From VXPQ01 sp965117025 (GTDB lineage Bacteria; Bacteroidota; Rhodothermia; Rhodothermales; VXPQ01), in the NCBI GenBank assembly GCA_965117025.1, contig OZ220746.1, positions 248,001 through 312,000 on the forward strand: DNA of 64,000 bases, given 5' to 3'. Numbering within the stretch: position 1 is the stretch's first letter; each line of letters opens with the position of its first letter. Of the stretch, positions 44,633 through 52,605 are shown in pieces. A model generated the notes under the pieces. It did no database searches and had not been told where the DNA came from. It saw only the letters and a program-made list of their open reading frames with translations. The translations under genes and the position numbers were made by a program.

Positions 44633-45202
44633 TTATCCGGTGCGTTTTTCTCTGAACAGGTATATCCATCCGGTCCACAGCGTAAACGCAACGACCAGCA
44701 AAAAGGCTGCAAGCGGAATGGGCGTATCGAGTGTCCACCTTGCCCAGGCGCCGGCAGCTCCTTCCAGTTTCTCGAATGTCAGGAGGACCAGTATCCCGCT
44801 CAGGTATACGATCTGGACAGCCGTTTTCCTCTTGGCCACAGGCAGTGTGAACCCGCCGCCGGATACCCGGGATTGAGAGCGCATCCAGGTCACCGATATA
44901 TCACGCAGGCCGATAAGCGCCACGCCCCACCATGGTACAAACTCGGAAACGATCACACAAAGCATTACGAAGGTGCCCAGCACCAGCACCTTGTCGGCAA
45001 GCGGATCCAGCGCCTGCCCCAGTTCGGAACGGGCTTCGAATTTCCGGGCGATCTTCCCGTCCAGATAATCGGACGCCGCCGCAACCAGGAATAAAACCAA
45101 CGCAATAGCCAAGCCGGGTAATGCGTTGCTGTACAATAAAATAAGTACCACCGGCGTCACCAGTATCCGCACGATCGTAAGGGCGTTCGGAAGATACTTC
45201 AT
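44633..45202 (-). CDS. pgsA: CDP-diacylglycerol-glycerol-3-phosphate 3-phosphatidyltransferase
   Basis: A 189-residue CDP-alcohol phosphatidyltransferase of the inner membrane, committed step to phosphatidylglycerol. The family signature D-G-x2-A-R-x8-G-x3-D-x3-D is seen as LDGKIARKFEARSELGQALD followed by PLAD (about residues 46-70). About five hydrophobic segments are present and the start MKYLPNALTIVRIL is typical. It is the first gene of the pgsA-pyrE-cinA-recA row and is divergent from dnaK. Other CDP-alcohol transferases have similar signatures; the N-terminus and size favour PgsA. Confidence 0.88.
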   Translation of the reverse strand: MKYLPNALTIVRILVTPVVLILLYSNALPGLAIALVLFLVAAASDYLDGKIARKFEARSELGQALDPLADKVLVLGTFVMLCVIVSEFVPWWGVALIGLRDISVTWMRSQSRVSGGGFTLPVAKRKTAVQIVYLSGILVLLTFEKLEGAAGAWARWTLDTPIPLAAFLLVVAFTLWTGWIYLFREKRTG

Positions 45203-45332
45203 TTTCCGTTCCCCCAGCGCCGCGCGCCCTCATCCGTAAGAGGCTGTCCGTATCGAATCATATGGTATCGGAATGCGTATGGAGCGCCGCCGCACGACGA
45301 AATGTCCACCGCGAAGCCTGTCATTATGGCGG

Positions 45333-45377
45333 AGAATGAACTCCGGCATCATTCTTGATAGGTGTCCTGCGGACACC
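45333..45377. promoter_or_regulatory. Two adjacent inverted repeats in the dnaK leader
   Basis: AGAATGA-N9-TCATTCT occupies 45333-45355 and the near-palindrome GGTGTCC-TGC-GGACACC occupies 45361-45377. The second ends about 50 bases before the dnaK ATG. The first has the 9-base spacer of a CIRCE element but not its sequence. Either could be a heat-shock repressor site or a 5' UTR hairpin. Confidence 0.45.
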
Positions 45378-45427
45378 AAATTGCACCACCGTAAAATAAA
45401 GACCTGCAAGGTAGCGAGATACTCGTT

Positions 45428-47370
45428 ATGGGAAAGATTATTGGAATTGACCTCGGAACCACGAATTCGGTCGTCTCCGTGATGGAAGGCGGGGAACCCG
45501 CTGTGATCACCAACTCCGAAGGCGCACGCACCACGCCGTCGGTCGTTGCCTACAAGAAGGACGGCGAACGACTCGTGGGTATGCCCGCCAAGCGGCAAGC
45601 GATTACGAATCCGCAAAATACGATCGCTTCGATCAAGCGCTTCATGGGACGCCAGTACGGCGAGGTCGAAAGCGAGATCAGGACCGTTCCGTACGAAGTG
45701 ACCCGCGGCGATAACAATACGGCCCGCGTCAAAGTAGGCGACCGGGTGTATACGCCCCAGGAAATCTCGGCGATGGTGCTCCAGAAACTGAAGCAGACGG
45801 CGGAGGACTACCTTGGCGAAAAGGTGACCGAGGCCGTCGTTACGGTACCCGCCTACTTCAACGACGCGCAGCGCAAGGCCACGAAAGAGGCCGGCGAGAT
45901 CGCCGGACTGAATGTGCGGCGCATCATCAACGAGCCGACGGCGGCGGCGCTCGCCTACGGTCTGGACAAAAAGGAAAAGGAGGACGAGATCGTCGCCGTA
46001 TACGATCTGGGCGGCGGCACGTACGACATCTCGATCCTCGAACTCGGCGACGGCGTGTTCGAGGTGAAAGCCACCTACGGCGATACGCATCTTGGAGGAG
46101 ACGACTTCGACCAGCGGCTGATCGACTACATCGCCGATGAATTTCAGAAACAGGAAGGCATCGACCTGCGCAAGGACCGCATGGCCCTGCAGCGGCTGAA
46201 AGAGGCTGCGGAGAAGGCCAAGATCGAACTCTCCGGGCAACGCAGACAAACATCAATCTGCCGTTCATCACCGCTACGGAAGACGGACCGAAGCACCTGA
46301 CGCTCGATATCACACGGGCTGCGTTCGAGAAACTGGTGGACGACTTGGTCGAGCGCACTATTCCTCCCATGGAAAAAGCGCTCAAGGACGCCGGGGTCTC
46401 GAGAGACGATATCGACGAGGTGATTCTCGTCGGCGGTTCGACGCGCCTTCCGAAGATTCAGGAGGTGGTCGAGAATTTCTTCGGCAAAAAGCCCAACCGT
46501 TCGGTAAATCCCGACGAAGTGGTGGCCGTGGGAGCAGCTGTCCAGGGCGGCGTGCTTTCCGGGGACGTCAGCGACGTGCTGCTGCTCGACGTCACGCCGC
46601 TCAACCTCGGCATCGAAACGCTCGGTGGAGTGATGACTTCGCTCATCCAGGCCAACACGACCATTCCCACGAAGAAGAGCGAGATTTTCTCCACGGCTTC
46701 GGACAGCCAGACTTCCGTGGAAATACATGTACTCCAGGGAGATCGCCAGATGGCTATGCACAACCGCACGATCGGGCGTTTCCATCTGGACGGCATTCCT
46801 CCGGCGCCGCGCGGCATCCCGCAGATCGAGGTCACCTTCGATATCGATGCGAACGGCATCCTTGACGTAACCGCCAAGGACAACGCCACCGGCAAAAAGC
46901 AAAACATCCGCATCGAGGCTTCCAGCGGACTCTCCGACCAGGAGATCGAGAAAATGCGCCAGGATGCGAAGGCGCACGCCGAGGAAGACCAGAAGAAGCG
47001 GGAGCAGGTCGAGAAGCTGAATCAGGCCGATTCGCTTGCGTACTCCACGGAGAAAAACCTGAACGAGTACGGGGACAAGATTCCTGCCGAAAAGAAGGCG
47101 AAGGTGGAGGCGGCGCTCGAGCGGCTCAAGGAAGTCCGCAAGAACGACGAGTCCCCCGATCTGGATTCGGCGCTGGAGCAGCTCAATCAGGCCTGGAGCG
47201 AAGCCGCAGAAGATATGTACAAGGCGCAGCAGGCGGCCGCGCAGGAGGAAGCGAGCGCAGGCGCCGGAGCAGAAGCAGGTCAGGAGGAAGCAACGGGAGA
47301 CGGCTCGGTGGATGCCGATTTCGAAGTGATCGACGAAGACGAGGAGTCACCGGGGACGAATCATAAGTAG
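45428..47370 (+). CDS. dnaK: Chaperone DnaK, interrupted by a one-base frameshift
   Basis: Hsp70 chaperone. The first frame (45428-46300) gives MGKIIGIDLGTTNSVVSVME through the ATPase motifs DLGGGTYDISILELGDG and THLGGDDFDQRL. After KIELSG it derails in a GGG run at 46235-46237. Restoring one G continues the protein in the next frame as ATQTNINLPFITATEDGPKH, through VILVGGSTRLPKIQ, LLLDVTPLNLGIETLGG and the acidic tail ending DEDEESPGTNHK at 47370. The corrected product is about 647 residues, the normal length. Both halves are otherwise perfectly conserved, so a homopolymer sequencing error is more likely than a true pseudogene. It is divergent from pgsA; no grpE or dnaJ is adjacent. Confidence 0.93.
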
Positions 47371-47390
47371 TGGATTCGTATGTCTTCCCC

Positions 47391-48383
47391 ATGAAGACCA
47401 TCGTCACAGATTCTCCCGAAGAAGCCGCTTCGTTCATCCAGTCCGGCGAAACTGCCGCTTTCCCCACCGAAACGGTATACGGGTTGGGGGCGGATGCCTT
47501 CAACGCGGCGGCGGTTCGGAAGATATTCGAGGCCAAGGGGCGACCTGCGGACAATCCGCTTATTGCGCATGTTGCGGATGTTGGAGAGGTGGACCGGGTA
47601 GCCGATTTCTCGTCAAAGACCGCCCAGCGTCTCGCAGAGCGCTTTTTCCCGGGACCGCTGACCCTTGTTCTTCCCAAGCGTCCGGATGTGCCTTCTGTAG
47701 TCACTGCCGGCCTCGATACGATCGCGGTGCGCATGCCGGAGAACGAAACAGCCCAATCTTTTCTGCGGGCATGCGCCTGTCCCGTAGCGGCGCCTTCGGC
47801 CAATCGTTCGGGACGACCCAGCCCTACCACCTGGCAGGCCGTACTGGAAGACCTGGACGGGCGAATTCCCTGTGTGCTTCGGGGTGAGCCGTCGATTGTC
47901 GGACTGGAATCGACAGTCATCGACTGTACTACAGATATTCCTCGAATACTACGGTCCGGGGGCGTAACACTGGAAGTGCTCCGCGAAGTAGTTCCGGATG
48001 TGCAAGGGCATCAGGATGATCCAGGCGATGTGCCACGTAGCCCCGGTATGCGGCACCGGCATTACGCACCGGTGGCCCGTGTGGTGCTGGTCGATAAGGT
48101 GCCCTCCATCCCACCCCAGGAAATAGCGGGGTATATCGGGATGGAGTCGGAATTCCCCGGAGAAGATGTGCAGAGTGACTCAGGAAAGCGTTGGCGCCTT
48201 GTGGAAAGGGTCATCACCCCCGAAGCCTACGCACACCATCTCTTCGATTTCATGCGGCGCTGCGACGCGGCAGGCGTGGAAACCATCTACTGCCAGACCG
48301 TGGAACCGGCCGGGATCGGGGCGGCCATCATGGACCGGCTGCGTCGGGCGGAAAAAGGGAGTGCAGGAAGCCATCGGTCGTGA
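47391..48383 (+). CDS. L-threonylcarbamoyladenylate synthase, Sua5/YwlC type
   Basis: A 330-residue Sua5-type enzyme that makes threonylcarbamoyl-AMP for the t6A modification of ANN-decoding tRNAs. The YrdC core (about residues 5-195) has AAFPTETVYGLGADA, KGRPADNPLIAHV, FPGPLTLVLP and APSANRSGRPSPTTW. The C-terminal Sua5 domain (about 225-325) follows SPGMRHRHYAPVARVVLV. The ATG at 47391 is preferred; a GTG at 47370 overlapping the dnaK stop would add seven residues. It follows dnaK directly on the same strand. Confidence 0.92.
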   Translation: MKTIVTDSPEEAASFIQSGETAAFPTETVYGLGADAFNAAAVRKIFEAKGRPADNPLIAHVADVGEVDRVADFSSKTAQRLAERFFPGPLTLVLPKRPDVPSVVTAGLDTIAVRMPENETAQSFLRACACPVAAPSANRSGRPSPTTWQAVLEDLDGRIPCVLRGEPSIVGLESTVIDCTTDIPRILRSGGVTLEVLREVVPDVQGHQDDPGDVPRSPGMRHRHYAPVARVVLVDKVPSIPPQEIAGYIGMESEFPGEDVQSDSGKRWRLVERVITPEAYAHHLFDFMRRCDAAGVETIYCQTVEPAGIGAAIMDRLRRAEKGSAGSHRS

Positions 48384-48400
48384 AATGGCAGTGCTCCCCC

Positions 48401-48712
48401 CTACCCACTCCTCCTGTACAACACAAAAACCCAGCCGGCGCAGATGAGAAGGCCGTAGGCTTCGCGGGCCGTTTCCGAAAACGCTCCTTCGCCGGCGGCC
48501 ATAAAACTTCCGAGCAGGATCCCTGCCCAGACGAGGCACAGCGCCATATAGGCCAGGGCAAGCGGCCGGGGAAATCGACCCAATGCGAAGAGTACGCAAT
48601 GAATGACGGCGGCGCCGTATACCCCTGCCCAGGCCAGCGCATCCGGGTCATTGTGCTGAAACGCCCCCCAGGCGACGAAAAACAGCAGGGCAACCGCATT
48701 GGCGATCCGCAT
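48401..48712 (-). CDS. Small membrane protein, TMEM220-like
   Basis: A 103-residue protein with about four hydrophobic helices. The stretch FQHNDPDALAWAGVYGAA near residues 18-35 is typical of the TMEM220 (transmembrane family 220) group. No function is known. Its start lies just 3 bases beyond the stop of the upstream TIM-barrel gene on the same strand, so the two are co-transcribed. Confidence 0.8.
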   Translation of the reverse strand: MRIANAVALLFFVAWGAFQHNDPDALAWAGVYGAAVIHCVLFALGRFPRPLALAYMALCLVWAGILLGSFMAAGEGAFSETAREAYGLLICAGWVFVLYRRSG

Positions 48713-48715
48713 GAA

Positions 48716-49726
48716 TCAGGCTTGTTCGTCCTTGGAGAAAGCGGAGTCGAACGCTGCGCCGGGTTGCTCGAAGTCGATATCCTTCGTGAAGGCGCATGCC
48801 TCGGCGGCGCCCTGCTCCCTTTCCATGCCGCTGTCCTCCCATTCGATACTGAGCGGGCCCTGGTAGCCGATCCTGTTCAGCGCGCGGATGATCTCCTCGA
48901 AATTGATCGCTCCGCGGCCTACCGAACGGAAATCCCAGTACCGGTCCGGATGTCCGAAGTCGAGATGCCCCCCGAACACGCCGCCTGCGGTGGGCGTCTC
49001 CGACCACCACACGTCCTTGATATGCGCATGGTAGATGCGATCCGGGAATGCGTCGATGAAGCGGACATAATCCACGCCCTGATACCCGAGGTGGCTGGGA
49101 TCGTAGTTGAATCCGAAAGCCTCCCTGTTATCTAATGCGTCGAGCGCGCGCCGGGCGCTGGCGATGTCGAAGGCGATCTCCGTGGGATGCACCTCCAGGG
49201 CGAACCGGATGCCCTCCTCGTCGAAAACATCCAGAATCGGGTTGAACCGGTTGGCGAAATCCTCATACCCCTTGTCGATCATGCCCGGCTTGTTGGGCGG
49301 AAAGGAATAGAGCAGGTGCCAGATGGAGCTTCCGGTAAAGCCGTTCACGACCGGCACGCCGAGTCTGGCCGCCGCCCGGGCCGTATTCGCAAGCTCCTCT
49401 GCGGCGCGGGTGCGTACGCCTTCCGGATCACCGTCTCCCCAGACAGATGGGGGCAGAATGGCTTCGTGGCGCTCGTCAATGAGGTCGCACACTGCCTGAC
49501 CGACCAGATGATTGCTGATGGCCCAGACTTTCAGCCCGTATTTCGCAAGCAGATCGTGCCGGCCCTGGCAATAGCCGTCGTCCGACAATGCCTTGTCTAC
49601 CTCGAAATGATCCCCCCAACAGGCCAGTTCGAGGCCGTCGTATCCCCACCCCGCAGCCTTTTCTGCGAGCGTTTCCAGGGGCAGATCGGCCCACTGCCCC
49701 GTAAATAAAGTAACCGGTCGTGCCAT
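48716..49726 (-). CDS. Sugar phosphate isomerase/epimerase-like TIM barrel
   Basis: A 336-residue member of the xylose isomerase-like TIM-barrel superfamily. Visible features: GYDGLELACWGDHFEVDKAL at the N-terminus (residues 28-47), FALEVHPTEIAFD near residue 170 with a metal-ligand Glu, NYDPSHLGYQGVDY near 208-221, HAHIKDVWW near 233, and SIEWEDSGMERE near 299-310 with the last metal-ligand Glu. No signal peptide is seen. The substrate cannot be read from sequence. It forms a two-gene unit with the TMEM220-like gene. The 200 bases upstream show no gene. Confidence 0.88.
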   Translation of the reverse strand: MARPVTLFTGQWADLPLETLAEKAAGWGYDGLELACWGDHFEVDKALSDDGYCQGRHDLLAKYGLKVWAISNHLVGQAVCDLIDERHEAILPPSVWGDGDPEGVRTRAAEELANTARAAARLGVPVVNGFTGSSIWHLLYSFPPNKPGMIDKGYEDFANRFNPILDVFDEEGIRFALEVHPTEIAFDIASARRALDALDNREAFGFNYDPSHLGYQGVDYVRFIDAFPDRIYHAHIKDVWWSETPTAGGVFGGHLDFGHPDRYWDFRSVGRGAINFEEIIRALNRIGYQGPLSIEWEDSGMEREQGAAEACAFTKDIDFEQPGAAFDSAFSKDEQA

Positions 49727-49929
49727 GATGCAATAAGGTGTTTTCAGTCGATAATTGTTGCGGTATACGCACTTCGTTGAAGGGTAGAAACCTACCGATA
49801 ACGTGGTTGCGAGTCAAGAAAAGAAAAACGCCCCAACCCGGCGCTTCCTTCATCGAATCTTCGCAACGCCGGGATCGAAAAAGCCCCTGTACAGAAATGC
49901 GACAATACAGGCTGCCCGATTCCGGGGCG

Positions 49930-51297
49930 TTACCAGCCGACCCTGCGTTTTTGCGGCTGGGGCCGGGTGTTTGCGGGGGTTTCCGGATTCTCCCTTTCTG
50001 AAACCGTCTCGACGGGCGGCGACAAACTCTCTTGGGTAGCCGTCTCGGCAGGCGCTTGCCCTGCAATGACGCCGGACGGAATCCGGGTTGCCGAATCCGT
50101 ATCCTCAAGGCGGGATAGCGCAGTGCCGGTATAGTAGAAATCCAGAATCTCTTTATAGGACATGCCGCGCTTCGCCATATCGTGCGCGCCCCATTGGCTC
50201 AGCCCGACGCCGTGTCCGTATCCCTGCCCGGTAAAGATATATTCGTTGCCTTGCCGCTCGGCGTCGAACCGCATGCTGCGGAGCGACCGCGGCCCGAAAT
50301 GCCAGATGACGACGAGGCGAAACTCGTTCCCGGTGACCGAACGCCGCCGCCCGTTCTGCATGAGCAGGGAAACCGAGGAGACCCGGCCATCCGGACTGCG
50401 TTCATCCAGCAGGAATCCAAGGACTTCCCCGCCGAATTTTTTGCCCAGTTCGGAAAGGAGTTTCGGTCGCGGAATGCGGGTAATCCACTCGGTATGGGGC
50501 GATTGTTTGCCGTACGGATCGGGTTTGCCCCGCAGGTAGGCAACCGGCGAACTGGACCACACGGATTCGTTGTCGGCCGTGTGACCGCCGCTGGAGGAAT
50601 GGTAGACGGCCTGAATGGGCTTCCCGCGCCAGGTCAGCACTTCGCCTTCCGTACTGCGGGCCGCTTCGAGAGCCAGAGGGAGAATCACGTCCTCCCCCCG
50701 GTATACCTGGGAACGGGTGTCGTCTACGAGGTCATAGTCCGGTCCGTATTTAGCCGGCGCGTTCAGTACGTAGGTGCGGGCCAGTACGGCCATGGCTTTC
50801 GATCCTTCGAGGTCGTCGAGGCCGTATTCCGTGGATACGACGGAGGCTACATAGGCTTCGAGCGGGACGGCATTGATCAGTTCCAGGCTCTGATCGGTCT
50901 GATCCGGCGAGATAAGCAGATTTCCTGTATATCGCCTCGGGGTCTGCCCGGCCTCATCTTCCCCTGTCCCGATACCAAAAGAGGCGCCGTCCACCGGTTC
51001 GGCGCGAACAGACTCCGCGTACAAGGTGAGCGCATCCGACGATATCCGGAGTTCGTTCGAAGGTCCGTACGGGGAGATCAGCACAGTCTGCCCGGTCTCC
51101 ATCTCCAGAAGGGCATCGGTGTACTCCCCGGCGTGAAGCCGCACGACGCCCTCGTATGCAGAGAGCGTAATGCTTGTGGGCGCCTGCCTGTCGAGCAGGC
51201 GTATCCGCACGTCCTGGGCTTGCGACGGCAGGGCATAAAGCGCCAGAACCAGGATCGCTGCTTTGTACGAAAGAATGGAGCGCAACAAGGGGGTCAT
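49930..51297 (-). CDS. SpoIID/LytB domain protein, exported
   Basis: A 455-residue exported protein related to SpoIID/LytB, a family that includes peptidoglycan lytic transglycosylases acting on denuded glycan. I placed the start at 51297 (MTPLLRSILSYKAAILVLAL), giving a signal peptide ending PSQAQ; an open extension to 51351 has no signal character. The SpoIID core (about residues 140-415) has PLEAYVASVVSTEY, AMAVLARTYVL, YHSSSGGHTADNESVW and the C-terminal GYGHGVGLSQWGAHDMAKRG. The last 60 residues are low-complexity. The gene stands alone, divergent from tatD. Confidence 0.9.
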   Translation of the reverse strand: MTPLLRSILSYKAAILVLALYALPSQAQDVRIRLLDRQAPTSITLSAYEGVVRLHAGEYTDALLEMETGQTVLISPYGPSNELRISSDALTLYAESVRAEPVDGASFGIGTGEDEAGQTPRRYTGNLLISPDQTDQSLELINAVPLEAYVASVVSTEYGLDDLEGSKAMAVLARTYVLNAPAKYGPDYDLVDDTRSQVYRGEDVILPLALEAARSTEGEVLTWRGKPIQAVYHSSSGGHTADNESVWSSSPVAYLRGKPDPYGKQSPHTEWITRIPRPKLLSELGKKFGGEVLGFLLDERSPDGRVSSVSLLMQNGRRRSVTGNEFRLVVIWHFGPRSLRSMRFDAERQGNEYIFTGQGYGHGVGLSQWGAHDMAKRGMSYKEILDFYYTGTALSRLEDTDSATRIPSGVIAGQAPAETATQESLSPPVETVSERENPETPANTRPQPQKRRVGW

Positions 51298-51615
51298 CAG
51301 GTCGCCAACGTATCCCGGAGATGCTTCCAGCACGACCGACCATGACCTCATGGCCGTCCGGGGTATTTTCGGCCTCCTATTTTAAGGTATAAGACCTGTT
51401 TGGGTCAATGAACACGAGGTCGAGAGGTTCCGGGAGGAAGGCCCTCCCGCTACCATCCGGCATGGCTTGATACTGCTCCACAGGGGAGACATCCTTTGCA
51501 AAGACAACTCGAGCGCAGGCGAGAAACGGGACAGGCGGTGGCCGCTTGGGGATCCCGGGCCTGCGGGCTTCGTTCGCAGACGCACGTTGAAGCGCCCATT
51601 TTTTCGGCCCCGGCC

Positions 51616-52395
51616 ATGCTTATCGATACGCATGCACACCTGTATCTCGACCAGTTCGAAGACGATCCGGAAGCCGCGATCGACCGTGCTCGAGAGGCCG
51701 GCGTAACCCGGATACTGATGCCTGCCATCGACGTACCGTCCGTGCATCGCGCCCTGGAACTGTGCGGGCGGTTTGACGGCCTGTATGCCATGGCGGCCCT
51801 GCACCCTACGGAAACGAAGGAGGCGACCTCTTCGGATTTCGATGCGGTGGCGGCGCTATGCGACGATCCGAACGTCGTGGCGGTGGGCGAATCCGGCCTC
51901 GATTACTACCGGGACCGCTCTTTCGACGACCGGCAGCAGGAGTTTCTGCGCCTGCACATCCGGCTGGCAAGAGAGCGGAAACTGCCTATCGTCTTTCACA
52001 ATCGGGAAGCCTTCGGCGATCTGATCCGGATTGTCGAAGAGGAATGGGGAGATTCAAAAGAGATGGACGGGCGGCGGGGCGTGTTTCACTGCTTCACGGG
52101 CACGCCCGAAGAGGCCGCACGCATTATCCGGGCCGGGTTTGTGGTCGGTATCGGGGGCATCGTAACCTTCAAAAACGCCGGTCTGGCCGAGTCCGTACGA
52201 AGCATCCCGCTTGACCGGATCGTGCTTGAAACCGATGCGCCCTGGCTTGCGCCTATGCCGTACAGAGGCAAGCGAAACGAGCCCGCTTATGTACGCTTTG
52301 TGGCGGAGCGACTGGCTTTGGAAAAAGGCATGTCGCTGGAAGAGGTGGCCGAGGTCACGAGCCGGACGGCCCGGGAGGTTTTCGGGGTTGGGTAG
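51616..52395 (+). CDS. TatD family metal-dependent hydrolase (deoxyribonuclease)
   Basis: A 259-residue TatD-type TIM-barrel hydrolase. Motifs: MLIDTHAHLYLDQFEDDP at the start (H-x-H metal ligands), GESGLDYYRD near residue 93, PIVFHNREAF near 128, GVFHCFTGTPEE near 155 and LETDAPWLAPMPYRGKRNEP near 204-223. The start at 51616 gives the canonical N-terminus; the open extension back to 51496 does not resemble the family. Family members are 3'-5' exonucleases with roles in DNA repair. A 38-base dispersed repeat begins at its stop codon. Confidence 0.93.
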   Translation: MLIDTHAHLYLDQFEDDPEAAIDRAREAGVTRILMPAIDVPSVHRALELCGRFDGLYAMAALHPTETKEATSSDFDAVAALCDDPNVVAVGESGLDYYRDRSFDDRQQEFLRLHIRLARERKLPIVFHNREAFGDLIRIVEEEWGDSKEMDGRRGVFHCFTGTPEEAARIIRAGFVVGIGGIVTFKNAGLAESVRSIPLDRIVLETDAPWLAPMPYRGKRNEPAYVRFVAERLALEKGMSLEEVAEVTSRTAREVFGVG

Positions 52396-52422
52396 GTGTC
52401 TGGCGCCGGGGCGATGAGACAT
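52385..52422 (+). repeat. Dispersed repeat, copy A
   Basis: Shares GGTTGGGTAGGTG, then CTG.GCC..GGCG.TGAGACAT approximately, with 60536-60573 (about 80% identity over 38 bases). It overlaps the tatD stop. The following bases to 52605 contain a minus-strand frame ending EWVELSHAFGPSTIY that looks like the tail of some protein, but no complete gene. Confidence 0.5.
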
Positions 52423-52605
52423 CAGTAGATCGTGGAGGGTCCGAAGGCGTGGGAGAGCTCGACCCATTCGCCCGCGTCACCGGTGAAGACGGCGATGTGG
52501 TCAGGGGTTGGGGCATCCCCTACCGAATACGCACGAACCTGCCCTGCAACAGCCGCCCCCCGGTCAGTTGAATGCTCTCCTCGCTCCGATTTCCGCCATG
52601 ATTAA

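Noticed and set aside
45333..45355. CIRCE element for HrcA before dnaK
   Set aside because: Spacing agrees but the arms do not match TTAGCACTC/GAGTGCTAA; reported only as an unassigned dyad.
45230..46249. 339-aa minus-strand frame
   Set aside because: Antisense of dnaK; antisense dnaK frames are commonly open and not real.
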